Assembly: GCF_000092045.1 (NCBI RefSeq)
Contig: NC_007761.1
Span: forward strand, 189,001 to 253,000
Direction of reading: 5' to 3'
From: Rhizobium etli CFN 42
GTDB taxonomy: Bacteria > Pseudomonadota > Alphaproteobacteria > Rhizobiales > Rhizobiaceae
Length of the DNA stretch: 64,000 bases
In this document: one piece after another, positions 30,246 through 39,788 of the stretch
Numbering within the stretch: the stretch's first letter is position 1
How the letters are laid out: each line of letters starts with the position of its first letter
The notes under the pieces: generated by a model
The model's database searches: none
What the model saw: the letters and a program-made list of their open reading frames with translations, nothing else
What the model was told of the DNA's origin: nothing
Made by a program: the position numbers and the translations under genes

Positions 30246-31523
30246 ATGAGCGCGATCGAATACGAAATCAGGAACCCCAGCGAACTTCGTCACGCCGAAG
30301 AGGCGGTGCGCATGGCGGATCTGGAAAATATGCGGCCCTTGCCGCGCATCTCCGTCCACGCCTTCTGCGAAAGCGAGCCCCTGCAGCATGTTATGGAACG
30401 CTGCGCCAACGACCGGCGCATGGCGAAGGTGAGCATGCGCATCACCAGCGGCGGCATAGCCGCTGCCGCCAATATGTTCGCCGCTGCTCCGACGCCGAAC
30501 CTGATCATCCTCGAGACCAAAGCCAATTCCGGAAGCCTGCTCGGCGAACTTGCGCCGCTCGCCGCCGTCTGTGACCCCAGCACCAAGGTCGTGATCGTCG
30601 GCTACTACAATGATATCGGGCTCTATCGCGAACTCATCCGCAACGGCATTTCCGAATATATGGTTCAGCCGGTCGCCATGCCCGACATTCTGACGGCGAT
30701 GGCCTCGATCTTCGTTGATCCGGAAGCCGAGCCGCTCGGCCGCAGCATCGCCTTCATCGGCTCGAAAGGCGGGACCGGCGCCTCGACCATCGCGCATAAT
30801 TGCGCTTTCGGCATTTCCAATCTTTTCTCCACCGAGACGATTCTCGCGGATCTCGACCTGCCCTATGGCACGGCGAATATCGATTTCGATCAGGATCCGG
30901 CGCAAGGCATCGCCGAAGCGGTCTTTGCGCCCGATCGGCTCGACGAGGTCTTTCTCGACCGTCTGCTGACGAAATGCTCCGAGCACCTTTCCCTGCTTGC
31001 CGCACCCTCGCTACTCGACCGCGCCTATGATTTCGATGGCCAGGCTTTCCAGCCGGTGCTCGACGTTCTGCAGCGCAGCGCGCCCGTCACCGTGCTCGAC
31101 GTTCCGCACGCGTGGTCGGAATGGACGCGCTCGGTTCTGGCGAGCGTCGACGAGGTGGTCATCACGGCGGTTCCCGACCTTGCCAACCTGCGCAACACCA
31201 AAAACATGCTGGACGCGCTGCGCAAGATGCGGCCGAATGACAAGCCGCCGCATCTGATCCTCAATCAGGTCGGCATGCCGAAACGTCCGGAGATATCGCC
31301 GTCTGATTTCTGTGAGCCGCTGGAGGCCGATCCGATCGCGATCATTCCCTTTGACATCAACCTCTTCGGCAACGCCGCCAACAGCGGCCGGATGATCTCG
31401 GAAGTCGATCCGAAGTCGCCGACGGCCGAAACCTTTTCGCAGATATCGCACATCGTCACCGGCCGGGTCGCCATCAAGAAGGCGAAGAAGGGCGGCCTGC
31501 TCGGCCTCCTGAAGAGGAAATAG
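30246..31523 (+). CDS. cpaE: Flp pilus localisation ATPase CpaE (TadZ-like)
   Basis: This 425-residue protein has an N-terminal receiver-like domain (about residues 33-150) and a MinD/ParA-type ATPase domain. The deviant Walker A is in IGSKGGTGAST (about residues 170-180), followed by the ADLDLPYGTANIDFD block. It positions the Tad apparatus, often at a pole. A 32-base gap precedes cpaF. Confidence 0.92.
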   Translation: MSAIEYEIRNPSELRHAEEAVRMADLENMRPLPRISVHAFCESEPLQHVMERCANDRRMAKVSMRITSGGIAAAANMFAAAPTPNLIILETKANSGSLLGELAPLAAVCDPSTKVVIVGYYNDIGLYRELIRNGISEYMVQPVAMPDILTAMASIFVDPEAEPLGRSIAFIGSKGGTGASTIAHNCAFGISNLFSTETILADLDLPYGTANIDFDQDPAQGIAEAVFAPDRLDEVFLDRLLTKCSEHLSLLAAPSLLDRAYDFDGQAFQPVLDVLQRSAPVTVLDVPHAWSEWTRSVLASVDEVVITAVPDLANLRNTKNMLDALRKMRPNDKPPHLILNQVGMPKRPEISPSDFCEPLEADPIAIIPFDINLFGNAANSGRMISEVDPKSPTAETFSQISHIVTGRVAIKKAKKGGLLGLLKRK

Positions 31524-31555
31524 ATGACTAGCATGAAGAGATCGGATTAAGCGGC

Positions 31556-33031
31556 ATGTTTGGAAAACGCGGAAACGAAGGTTTCGGAAAGGCCGGAGGC
31601 GCGATTGCTCCTCCACCGCCGCCCCCGGCCGCCGCCCCCGTGGCCTCTTCTCCTGCCGTCCTCGTCGAACCGTCGCGCGAACCCTCGCGCCAGCAGGTGA
31701 CGCCGCCGCCGATGCAGGCGCCGCAGCGCAAGCGACCGGTTCGCACCGACGAATATTATGACACCAAACAGCAGGTCTTCTCCGCGCTGATCGACACGAT
31801 CGATCTCTCGCAGCTCTCCAAGCTCGATGGCGAAAGCGCGCGCGAGGAAATCCGCGACATCGTCAACGACATCATCACCATCAAGAACTTCGCGATGTCG
31901 ATCTCCGAGCAGGAAGAACTGCTCGAGGATATCTGCAATGACGTTCTGGGCTACGGTCCGCTGGAGCCCTTGCTGGCGCGCGACGACATCGCCGACATCA
32001 TGGTCAACGGCGCCGGCCAGACCTTCATCGAAGTCGGCGGCAAGACGATCGAATCGGAAATCCGCTTCCGCGATAATGCACAGCTTCTCTCCATCTGCCA
32101 GCGCATTGTCAGCCAGGTCGGCCGCCGCGTCGATGAATCGAGCCCGATCTGCGACGCGCGGCTGCCCGATGGCTCGCGTGTCAACGTCATCGCGCCGCCG
32201 CTGTCGATCGATGGGCCGGCGCTGACCATCCGCAAGTTCAAGAAGGACAAGCTGACGCTCGATCAGCTCGTACGCTTCGGCGCGATCACGCCGGAAGGCG
32301 CGACCGTGCTGCAGATCATCGGGCGCGTGCGCTGCAACGTCATCATCTCGGGCGGCACGGGCTCGGGCAAAACGACCCTGCTGAACTGCCTCACCAACTA
32401 TATCGATCGGGACGAGCGCGTCATCACCTGCGAGGACACGGCCGAACTGCAGCTGCAGCAGCCGCATGTCGTGCGTCTCGAAACGCGCCCGCCGAATATC
32501 GAAGGCGAGGGCGAGATCACCATGCGCGATCTCGTCAAGAACTGCCTGCGCATGCGTCCCGAACGCATCATCGTCGGCGAAGTGCGCGGACCTGAAGTCT
32601 TCGACCTCTTGCAGGCGATGAACACCGGTCACGACGGCTCGATGGGCACGATCCACGCCAACACGCCGCGCGAATGCCTGAGCCGTATCGAATCGATGAT
32701 CGCCATGGGCGGCTTCTCGCTACCGGCAAAGACGGTCCGAGAGATCATCTCTACCTCTGTCGACGTCATCATCCAGGCGGCACGACTGCGCGACGGTTCG
32801 CGCCGCATTACCCAGATTACCGAGGTGATCGGCATGGAAGGCGACGTCATCATCACCCAGGATCTGATGCGCTACGAGATCGATGGCGAAGATGCGGGCG
32901 GCCGACTGATCGGCCGGCACATGTCGACCGGCGTCGGCAAACCGCATTTCTGGGATCGGGCTCGCTACTTCAACGAGGAAAAACGCCTGGCCGCCGCCCT
33001 CGATGCGATGGAAGCGAAATCGAAGGAATAG
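31556..33031 (+). CDS. cpaF: Flp pilus assembly/retraction ATPase CpaF (TadA-like)
   Basis: This 491-residue secretion ATPase of the VirB11/PulE superfamily has a Pro/Ala-rich N-terminal tail (residues 10-60) that is variable in the family. The all-alpha N domain follows, then the motor with Walker [10 protein letters not shown] (about residues 265-273), an Asp-box [13 protein letters not shown], Walker [12 protein letters not shown] and a His box [15 protein letters not shown]. It powers pilin insertion into the filament. Confidence 0.95.
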   Translation: MFGKRGNEGFGKAGGAIAPPPPPPAAAPVASSPAVLVEPSREPSRQQVTPPPMQAPQRKRPVRTDEYYDTKQQVFSALIDTIDLSQLSKLDGESAREEIRDIVNDIITIKNFAMSISEQEELLEDICNDVLGYGPLEPLLARDDIADIMVNGAGQTFIEVGGKTIESEIRFRDNAQLLSICQRIVSQVGRRVDESSPICDARLPDGSRVNVIAPPLSIDGPALTIRKFKKDKLTLDQLVRFGAITPEGATVLQIIGRVRCNVIISGGTGSGKTTLLNCLTNYIDRDERVITCEDTAELQLQQPHVVRLETRPPNIEGEGEITMRDLVKNCLRMRPERIIVGEVRGPEVFDLLQAMNTGHDGSMGTIHANTPRECLSRIESMIAMGGFSLPAKTVREIISTSVDVIIQAARLRDGSRRITQITEVIGMEGDVIITQDLMRYEIDGEDAGGRLIGRHMSTGVGKPHFWDRARYFNEEKRLAAALDAMEAKSKE

Positions 33032-33035
33032 GGTG

Positions 33036-34043
33036 ATGTTCGGATTCGATCCGGTAGTCCTGGCAATCGTCATCCTCGCCGCTGTCTCCGCCGCGGCGGT
33101 CGCCTATGCCCTGTTGTTTTCCCGGATCGAGGCAGACAAGAAATCGGCAAGTCGCATCAACCGTGTCAAATCGGCCGAGGTCGACCGCGCCAAGGTCAAG
33201 GCTGCCCGCGACCGGGTGCAGGAGATGTCGAAGCGGCGCAAATCGGTGCAGGACAATCTGAAGGATCTGGAAAAGCGCCAGAACGAAAAGACCAAGAAGA
33301 CCCTGTCGATGAAATCGCGGCTGGTGCAGGCCGGCCTGACGGTCACGCTGACGCAGTTCTATCTCTTCAGCGCCATTTTCGCTTCGGTGCTGCTGTTCAT
33401 GGCTTTCATCATCGGCGCTTCGTGGCTGGTCATGATCGGCATCGCTTTCGTGGCCGGGCTCGGTCTGCCGCGTTGGGTCATTGGTTTCCTGATCAAGCGC
33501 CGCCAGAATAAGTTCCTCAACGAGTTCCCCAATGCGCTCGATGTCATTACCCGTTCGATCAAATCGGGATTGCCGCTCAACGATGCGATCCGCCTCATCG
33601 CCACTGAGGGCACTGAGCCGGTGAAGAGCGAGTTCCGCCGCGTGATCGAAGCCCAGCAGGTTGGCCTCAGCATTCCCGACGCCTGCGCCCGCATGACGCT
33701 CCATATGCCGCTCCAGGAAGTTAACTTCTTCGCGATTGTCATCGCTATCCAGTCACAGGCTGGCGGCAATCTCTCCGAAGCGATCGGTAACCTGTCAAAG
33801 GTGCTGCGCGAGCGCAGGAAGATGAAGGCCAAGGTCTCGGCGCTGTCGATGGAAGCCAAGGCGTCCGCCGTCATCATCGGCGCTCTGCCCTTTATCGTCG
33901 CGACCCTCGTTTACCTCACGTCGCCGAACTACATGATCGTCCTTTTCACCGATCCGCGCGGCCATTTCATCATGGGCGCCTCGGCGGTCTGGATGTCGAT
34001 CGGCATCCTCGTCATGCGCAACATGGTCAATTTCGACATCTAG
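33036..34043 (+). CDS. tadB: Flp pilus platform protein TadB
   Basis: This 335-residue T2SSF-domain membrane protein has an N-terminal helix (about residues 5-28) and a long charged, coiled linker rich in Lys/Arg. Helices near residues 115-160, the cytoplasmic T2SSF domain (EFPNALDVITRSIKSGLPLNDAI) and a C-terminal helix pair follow. ATG 33036 lies four bases after the cpaF stop. With TadC it forms the inner-membrane platform on which CpaF acts. Confidence 0.92.
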   Translation: MFGFDPVVLAIVILAAVSAAAVAYALLFSRIEADKKSASRINRVKSAEVDRAKVKAARDRVQEMSKRRKSVQDNLKDLEKRQNEKTKKTLSMKSRLVQAGLTVTLTQFYLFSAIFASVLLFMAFIIGASWLVMIGIAFVAGLGLPRWVIGFLIKRRQNKFLNEFPNALDVITRSIKSGLPLNDAIRLIATEGTEPVKSEFRRVIEAQQVGLSIPDACARMTLHMPLQEVNFFAIVIAIQSQAGGNLSEAIGNLSKVLRERRKMKAKVSALSMEAKASAVIIGALPFIVATLVYLTSPNYMIVLFTDPRGHFIMGASAVWMSIGILVMRNMVNFDI

Positions 34044-34058
34044 CGGGAGAGAAGCACC

Positions 34059-35045
34059 GTGTCGCAGGATCTTGCCGCAACGCTGACCAATCCGAGCATG
34101 CTGATCGCTGTTTTCGTCGCGATCGCCGTCTTCGCGACTTTTTACACGATCGCCATCCCCTTCTTCGAGCGCGGCGATCTCAACAAGCGCATGAAAGCCG
34201 TCTCGACCGAGCGCGAGCAGATCCGCGCCCGCGAACGCGCCCGCATGAACACGGAACCGGGCGCCGGCAAGACTTCGCTCAGGAACCAGAACAACCGCTC
34301 GGTCCGCCAGATCGTCGAACGCTTCAACCTGCGTAAGGCGCTCGTCGACGAAAACACGGTCAACAAGCTGCGCGCCGCCGGTTTTCGCTCGGAAAATGCG
34401 TTGAATACCTTTCTCGTCGCGCGCTTCCTGCTGCCATTTCTCTTCCTCGCGCTCGCCGCCTTCTGGGTCTTCGGTCTCGGCGGCCTTGCTGATCGCGGCA
34501 TGCCCATGCGTATGCTCGCCGTCATCGGCATCGCCTATCTCGGCTTTTATGCGCCGAATATCTATATCTCCAACCGCATGAGCAAGCGTCAGCACTCGAT
34601 CAAGCGCGCCTGGCCGGATGCGCTGGACCTGATGCTGATCTGCGTCGAATCCGGCGTCTCGATGGAGGCGGCGATGCGTCGCGTGTCGGAGGAACTCGGC
34701 GAGCAGTCGCCGCCGCTTGCCGAGGAGATGGTATTAACCACCGCCGAACTCTCCTTCCTGCCGGATCGCCGCGTGGCGCTCGACAATCTCGCCGCACGCA
34801 CGCAGCTCGAGCTGGTGCGTTCGGTGACCCAGGCGCTGATCCAGGCCGACCGCTACGGCACGCCCGTTGCACAGGCCCTGCGCGTTCTGGCTCAGGAAGG
34901 ACGCGACGAGCGGATGAACGAAGCGGAAAAGAAGGCGGCCGCCCTGCCGCCGAAACTGACGGTGCCAATGATCCTGTTCTTCCTGCCGGTGCTGATCGCC
35001 GTCATCCTCGGCCCGGCCGGCATCCAGGTGGCGGATAGGTTCTGA
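34059..35045 (+). CDS. tadC: Flp pilus platform protein TadC
   Basis: This 328-residue second platform protein has a GTG start 15 bases after tadB, behind GCGGGAGAG. An N-terminal helix (residues 13-33), a basic cytoplasmic stretch and two helices (about 127-170) precede the T2SSF domain (AWPDALDLMLICVESGVSMEAAM). The C-terminal membrane segment is PMILFFLPVLIAVILGPAGI. It ends the cpaA-tadC series. Confidence 0.92.
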   Translation: MSQDLAATLTNPSMLIAVFVAIAVFATFYTIAIPFFERGDLNKRMKAVSTEREQIRARERARMNTEPGAGKTSLRNQNNRSVRQIVERFNLRKALVDENTVNKLRAAGFRSENALNTFLVARFLLPFLFLALAAFWVFGLGGLADRGMPMRMLAVIGIAYLGFYAPNIYISNRMSKRQHSIKRAWPDALDLMLICVESGVSMEAAMRRVSEELGEQSPPLAEEMVLTTAELSFLPDRRVALDNLAARTQLELVRSVTQALIQADRYGTPVAQALRVLAQEGRDERMNEAEKKAAALPPKLTVPMILFFLPVLIAVILGPAGIQVADRF

Positions 35046-35172
35046 ACCGCAGGGGGCCTTCGACCCGCGTGACCGGCGCTGGCATAGCTGGTAAACCGGA
35101 TCGGACCGTCGGGGAGCACGGAAGTGGCCGCCGCTTTTTCCAGCGCAATCCGATCCCGAAAGAGAGGTTCCG

Positions 35173-35805
35173 ATGTCTTCCGCAGGCATTTTCATCAGCA
35201 TCATGGCAGCCTTGGCCGTCGGCGCGATGAGCCCCGGCCCGAGCTTCGTCGTCGTCTCCAGGATCGCCATCTCGCGTTCGCGGCTGGATGGACTTGCGGC
35301 CGCATTCGGCATGGGCGCCGGCGGCGTCGTTTTCGCCGGCCTGGCGCTCGCCGGTCTGACGGCGTTGCTGTCGCAATTCGAATGGCTCTATGTGCTGCTC
35401 AAGGTGGCGGGTGGGGCTTATCTCCTCTACATCGCCGTCAATATCTGGAGAGGCGCCGGAAAGCCGATCGAGCTTTCCGATGCCGTCAATGGCCATCGCG
35501 CGCCCATGCGCAGCTTCATCACCGCATTGCTGACGCAGCTCAGCAACCCGAAGACCATCATCGTCTACGCCAGCCTTTTTGCGGCGCTTCTGCCGAGAGC
35601 GGTGCCGCTCGATCTCCTCGTCGTGCTGCCGGTCGGCGTTTTCGCGGTGGAGGCGGGGTGGTATTCGATCGTGGCGCTTGCCTTTTCGGCCCGCCACCCG
35701 CGGCGGCTCTATCTCCACGCCAAGAGCTGGATCGACCGGGCCGCCAGTGCGGTGATGGGCGGCCTTGGACTGCGGCTCATTCTCTCGGGCCTCAGCGTCA
35801 GGTAG
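35173..35805 (+). CDS. LysE/RhtB-family exporter
   Basis: This 210-residue inner-membrane protein has about six helices and typical family blocks: the N-terminal SPGPSFVVVSRIAISRS and GGAYLLYIAVNIWRG near residues 80-95, then LSNPKTIIVYASLF in the middle. Members export amino acids or their derivatives. The substrate cannot be told from sequence. It lies between tadC and tadD but has no evident pilus role. Confidence 0.88.
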   Translation: MSSAGIFISIMAALAVGAMSPGPSFVVVSRIAISRSRLDGLAAAFGMGAGGVVFAGLALAGLTALLSQFEWLYVLLKVAGGAYLLYIAVNIWRGAGKPIELSDAVNGHRAPMRSFITALLTQLSNPKTIIVYASLFAALLPRAVPLDLLVVLPVGVFAVEAGWYSIVALAFSARHPRRLYLHAKSWIDRAASAVMGGLGLRLILSGLSVR

Positions 35806-35846
35806 ATCAGGCGGAGAAGGCCTGGTCATCCGGCAAAATGACGAGG

Positions 35847-36686
35847 TCAGTTGGTGTTGCTGCCATCGGCTGTGCCCGGCATTTTGTCCTTGGCAGCGAG
35901 CTTCTGCCAGGAATTCTGCTGCGAGAGCATGCCCCGGAGATAGGCGACGTTGGCATCGGCCTGCTGCGGCGAAAGCTCCCGCCGCGCGATCTGTTCCGCT
36001 TCCGCAAATCGCCCTTGCAGGCCGACGACGAGGGCAAGATTCTGCCGGACGCGGCTGTCGGCGGTCGGCTGGCCGGCGGCGGAGTGCAGATAGGTTTCGG
36101 CCGTGCGCAGATCGCCGGTCAGCACGTAGGACATGCCGAGGTTGGAAAGGATGGAAGGTTCATTCGGCTGAATGTCGAGCGCGTCGCGGTAGCGCTGCCG
36201 GGCCTCGCTCGCCCGGCCCATCTGGTCGAGGATTGCGCCTTCGGCCGAGATCAGCCTCCAGTCGGGGCGATCCGGTGTCTGGGCGCGGCCGATCGTGTCG
36301 AGCGCCTGCTGGAACTGCCCGGCCGCCGCCTGCGCCTTGCCATAGGCGGCCAGCACATTGCGGTCGCCCGGATTGGCGATCGCCACCTGCTGCATGACGG
36401 CGAGCGCCTGCGTGTCGCGGCCGCTCATGCGCAGCAGGTTGGCGTAGTTGACGCCGTTGACGGGATCGCGCGGGTTCCTTTCATAGGCCTGCCCGATCCG
36501 GTCCGTCGCCGAGCGCAACTCGGTCGCATCCATCTCTTCGACCGGCTTGGTAAGCTTCGGCACCGAGCCGGTCGTCATCCGGTCCTTGGCCGTCGTCGAG
36601 CAGCCGGCAAGCGCGAGGATGATCAGCGATGCTGCTGCGCCCTGCAGGATACGGGTGGGGGATATGATGATGCGCGAGGCAGGCAT
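35847..36686 (-). CDS. tadD: Tad pilus TPR lipoprotein TadD
   Basis: This 279-residue lipoprotein has a signal segment with lipobox LALAGCSTT (Cys at about residue 29), then tandem tetratricopeptide repeats (residues 55-250), including the well-kept PSILSNLGMSYVLTGDLRTAE. TadD acts as a pilotin-like factor for the secretin or as an assembly factor. It is on the opposite strand to the main cluster, across the LysE exporter. Confidence 0.85.
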   Translation of the reverse strand: MPASRIIISPTRILQGAAASLIILALAGCSTTAKDRMTTGSVPKLTKPVEEMDATELRSATDRIGQAYERNPRDPVNGVNYANLLRMSGRDTQALAVMQQVAIANPGDRNVLAAYGKAQAAAGQFQQALDTIGRAQTPDRPDWRLISAEGAILDQMGRASEARQRYRDALDIQPNEPSILSNLGMSYVLTGDLRTAETYLHSAAGQPTADSRVRQNLALVVGLQGRFAEAEQIARRELSPQQADANVAYLRGMLSQQNSWQKLAAKDKMPGTADGSNTN

Positions 36687-36768
36687 GTTGCGTTCCTGAT
36701 TCCGAAATCGGCGCCTGACCTCGAAGCGGAACAGGGAAAGGTTTGACGCAATCTTCGCTCCAGCAATA

Positions 36769-36788
36769 GTCTGTTAACCCTAACAGAC
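36769..36788. promoter_or_regulatory. Inverted repeat between divergent tadD and aminopeptidase genes
   Basis: The perfect 8-bp arms GTCTGTTA / TAACAGAC are separated by ACCC, in the 141-bp gap between two divergent genes and 39 bases before the aminopeptidase start. A GTTAAGG follows directly. The position suits an operator, but the binding protein is unknown. Confidence 0.45.
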
Positions 36789-36827
36789 CGTTAAGGAACG
36801 ATTCCTGACGACCGCCGAAGGACAATC

Positions 36828-38219
36828 ATGGCCCCCTATCAGTTCATCGAAAGACCGACTCCTTTCAACACGAAGGGCGGCTCGACGCTGCCGATCTTTG
36901 CCGTCACGCCTGCCCATATCGAGACCGGCACGATCGATCCGATTGCGCTCGATTGGGCCCGCAAGTCGGGCTACAAGGCCGAAAGCGGCTCGCTCTTGCT
37001 GATCCCCACGGCCGAGGGTCATCTCGGCGGCGCGCTTTTCGGCCTCGGCACCAACCCGTCGGAACAGCCCTACATCACCGGCCGGCTGGCCCGTGCGCTG
37101 CCCGCCGGCGACTGGCACATCGAGACCGCGCCGCTAACCGCAAACCGCCTCGCCCTCGGCTTCGGGCTCGGCAGCTACCGTTTCGATCGATACAAATCGG
37201 AAAAATCGCCGGCAGCGACCTTGATGATCCCCCGCGATGCCGACGGCGCCGACATCAAACGCCAGCTCGCTGGCGTCTTTCTTGCCCGCGACCTCATCAA
37301 TACGCCGACGAACGATATGGGGCCGGACCAGCTCGAGGCCGCTTTCCGCGCCCTGGCCGGACATTACAAGGCGGAATTTTCGGTCATCACGGGCGACGAA
37401 CTGCTCAAGCAGAATTTCCCGCTGGTCCATACCGTCGGCCGCGCCAGCGCCGATGCGCCGCGCCTTCTCGAACTGCGCTGGGGCAAGAAGGGTCATCGCA
37501 AGGTGACGCTCGTCGGCAAGGGTGTCTGCTTCGATACCGGCGGTCTCGATATCAAGCCTGCCGCCTCGATGCTGCTGATGAAGAAGGACATGGGCGGCGC
37601 GGCGAATGTCATGGGGCTGGCCCTGATGATCATGGACGCCAAACTGAAGGTCGATCTGCGCGTCATCGTCCCGGTCGTCGAAAACGCCATCTCCTCCAAT
37701 GCCTTCCGCCCCGGCGACATCTACCGCAGCCGAAAGGGCCTGACCGTCCAGATCGACAATACCGATGCCGAAGGCCGTTTGATCCTGGCCGATGCGCTTG
37801 CCTATGCGGACGAGGAAGAGCCCGACCTTTTGATCGACATGGCGACGCTGACAGGGGCTGCTCGCGTTGCCCTCGGTCCGGATCTTCCGCCCTTCTTCAC
37901 CGATGATGCCAATCTGGCCCACGAGCTGACCGAAGCAAGCCTGGAGACGGACGATCCGATCTGGCGCCTGCCGCTCTATGCCGGCTACGAAAAGGATATC
38001 CGCGCCAAATTCGCCGACCTGACCAATGCCCCGGCCGGCGGCATGGCTGGGTCGATCACCGCCGCCCTTTTCCTCAAGCGCTTCGTCAGCAAGACCAAGA
38101 GCTGGGCGCATTTCGACATTTACGGCTGGGCTCCGTCCGAACGGCCGCATTCGCCGGGCGGCGGCGAAGCACAGGCGATCCGCGCGCTCTTTCATCATAT
38201 CCGCGGAAGCCTGCGCTGA
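36828..38219 (+). CDS. Leucyl aminopeptidase family (M17) metallopeptidase
   Basis: This 463-residue cytosolic aminopeptidase has an N-terminal domain of about 150 residues and an M17 catalytic domain. The metal and active-site Lys block is KVTLVGKGVCFDTGGLDIK (about residues 225-243), and the hallmark NTDAEGRL is at about residues 311-318. It is shorter than classic PepA at the N-terminus, so it may be a PepB/PepA-like paralogue. It releases N-terminal amino acids from peptides. It is divergent from tadD and is followed by an insertion sequence. Confidence 0.9.
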   Translation: MAPYQFIERPTPFNTKGGSTLPIFAVTPAHIETGTIDPIALDWARKSGYKAESGSLLLIPTAEGHLGGALFGLGTNPSEQPYITGRLARALPAGDWHIETAPLTANRLALGFGLGSYRFDRYKSEKSPAATLMIPRDADGADIKRQLAGVFLARDLINTPTNDMGPDQLEAAFRALAGHYKAEFSVITGDELLKQNFPLVHTVGRASADAPRLLELRWGKKGHRKVTLVGKGVCFDTGGLDIKPAASMLLMKKDMGGAANVMGLALMIMDAKLKVDLRVIVPVVENAISSNAFRPGDIYRSRKGLTVQIDNTDAEGRLILADALAYADEEEPDLLIDMATLTGAARVALGPDLPPFFTDDANLAHELTEASLETDDPIWRLPLYAGYEKDIRAKFADLTNAPAGGMAGSITAALFLKRFVSKTKSWAHFDIYGWAPSERPHSPGGGEAQAIRALFHHIRGSLR

Positions 38220-38445
38220 CGGATGCAAAAGAGGTCGCGACGCCGCCTCACGCGGCGCCTCGCGGCCAATCGTTAAAATTTTATTCACCCTGCCGGGCGG
38301 CTGTTCTCGCCACCACTTGCATGTCCACGACAACTGCCGGAAAATGAAACGCTAGAGCGGATCATTTCTTATCGGAATCGGTGCGGGATTCCCAAATCAG
38401 CAGATTTGTGATTCATGATGGATGCTGGAATGGAGGCCAGCATCC

Positions 38446-38805
38446 ATGACGCGACCCTATTCGAATGATCTTCGCGAGCGAGTCATTGCAGCGGTTGTGG
38501 ACGGTCAGAGCTGCCGGGTGGTGGCGGAGCGGTTCAACATAGCTATCTCATCCGTGGTGAAGTGGTCGCAGCGTTATCGGGCCACCGGTAGTGTGTCGCC
38601 CGGTAAGATGGGCGGCCATCGCCGACGTGTGCTGGAGCCGCACCGCGCCTTCATTGTCGAGCAGATCGAGCAGACATCACATCTGACGCTACATCGGCTG
38701 AAGGATGAGTTAGCCGCCCGCGGTGTGAGCGTCTCCCACAATGCCATCTGGCAATTCATGCGCCGCGAGGGCTTGAGCTTTAAAAAAAACGCTGTTCGCC
38801 CTTGA
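38446..38805 (+). CDS. IS630 transposase, N-terminal part (orfA)
   Basis: This 119-residue first frame carries helix-turn-helix domains. NDLRERVIAAVVDGQSCRVV and AERFNIAISSVVKWSQRY form the Tc1/IS630-type DNA-binding head, and HNAIWQFMRREGLSFKK is a second winged region. It ends a few codons after a run of eight A (TTTAAAAAAAAC near 38780), where ribosome or polymerase slippage would enter the frame of the catalytic part. Confidence 0.85.
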   Translation: MTRPYSNDLRERVIAAVVDGQSCRVVAERFNIAISSVVKWSQRYRATGSVSPGKMGGHRRRVLEPHRAFIVEQIEQTSHLTLHRLKDELAARGVSVSHNAIWQFMRREGLSFKKNAVRP

Positions 38806-39394
38806 GCAGGGCCGCGCCGACATTGCCCGCCGCAGAGCTCGCTGGAAAGCCTGGCAAGACCGCTTCGATCCGAAGCGGCTCGTCTTTATTGACGAGACCT
38901 GGATCCGCACCAACATGGCGCCGTTACGCGGCTGGGGGCCGAGGGGCAAAAGATTACGCGGCTTTGCCCCGCATGGCCGCTGGCGCACCCTCACCTTCCT
39001 CGGCGCCCTACGCTGCGACAAGCTCACTGCACCCTGCGTCTTCGACGGTCCCATCAATGGCGAATGCTTTCACGCCTATGTCCGCCAGCAGTTGATCCCG
39101 ACCCTCAAACCTGGCGACATCGTCATCCTCGATAATCTCGGCTCTCACAAAGCCAAGGCCATCCGCGATGCCATCAGGGCCGTCGGCGCCAGGCTCTGGT
39201 TCCTGCCGAAATATTCCCCCGACCTTAACCCGATCGAGCAGGCCTTCGCCAAGATCAAGCACTGGATGCGCCAGGCCCAAAAGCGAACCATCGAGGAAAC
39301 CTGGCGCTATCTGGGCATACTCGCCGACACTATCAAGCCAGAGGAATGCGCCAACTACTTCTCAAATGCTGGCTACGCTTCCGTCAAAACATGA
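38777..39394 (+). CDS. IS630 transposase, catalytic part (orfB, reached by frameshift)
   Basis: This second frame is open from 38777 to 39394 and continues the protein from LKKTLFALEQGRADIARRR. It supplies the DDE triad: Asp in FIDETW, Asp in VILDNLGSHKAK, Glu in YSPDLNPIEQAFAK. Relative to orfA it is shifted by +1 (equivalently -2) at the A8 run. The catalytic residues look intact, so the element could be active if the shift occurs. Confidence 0.85.
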   Translation, partial: ALKKTLFALEQGRADIARRRARWKAWQDRFDPKRLVFIDETWIRTNMAPLRGWGPRGKRLRGFAPHGRWRTLTFLGALRCDKLTAPCVFDGPINGECFHAYVRQQLIPTLKPGDIVILDNLGSHKAKAIRDAIRAVGARLWFLPKYSPDLNPIEQAFAKIKHWMRQAQKRTIEETWRYLGILADTIKPEECANYFSNAGYASVKT

Positions 39395-39426
39395 AAGGCT
39401 CTAGCGTAACGATTTCCGGAGGGGCC

Positions 39427-39777
39427 GTGCCGATCGAACTGACCGCCTCGCAGGCGCTGGGGCTTTGGCATGGCGTGGCGCTCGATCAGGTTCGTCATGA
39501 CGACCGCGATTTGACATTGCGCCAGATGGCGATCCTGCTGCATATTTATCTCGTGCCGCCGCCCCACACGGTGCGCGGGCTTGCCGCCACGCTCAACGTC
39601 ACCAAGCCTGTCATTACCCGCGCCTTGGATACGATGGGTGAGATGGGCCTGGTTGATCGCGTGCGCGACGATGCCGACCGCCGAAATGTGATCATCAAAC
39701 GTACCGTCGGCGGTGCGCTTTATCTGGAAAAGCTCGGCGATCTCGTGCGGGATCAGGGCCGCCGGCTGCCGATCTGA
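39427..39777 (+). CDS. MarR-family transcriptional regulator
   Basis: This 116-residue winged-helix protein has LTLRQMAILLHIYLV as the first helix and TVRGLAATLNVTKPVITRAL as the recognition helix-turn-helix. The wing follows with VDRVRDDADRRNVIIKRT. GTG 39427 follows GGAGGGG, which fixes the start just 24 bases downstream of the IS630 target site. The insertion may therefore have changed its promoter. The next gene starts 11 bases after its stop, so the two are likely co-transcribed. Confidence 0.85.
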   Translation: MPIELTASQALGLWHGVALDQVRHDDRDLTLRQMAILLHIYLVPPPHTVRGLAATLNVTKPVITRALDTMGEMGLVDRVRDDADRRNVIIKRTVGGALYLEKLGDLVRDQGRRLPI

Positions 39778-39788
39778 AAGGAACATAA

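Larger units (their letters stand above)
38355..39401 (+). mobile_element. IS630-family insertion sequence, 1047 bp, flanked by TA
   Basis: The element is bounded by TA at 38353-38354 and 39402-39403, the duplicated target of IS630/mariner elements. Its imperfect terminal inverted repeats start GAGCGGATCATTTC on the left and, reversed, GAGCCTTTCATGTT on the right; 20 of the first 28 positions (counting the TA) agree by eye. It encodes one transposase in two frames. It lies between the M17 aminopeptidase and a MarR-like gene and does not break either. Confidence 0.9.

Noticed and set aside
35124..36746. 540-codon plus-strand ORF spanning the LysE gene and tadD
   Set aside because: It overlaps two well-supported genes in other frames and shows no protein family pattern.
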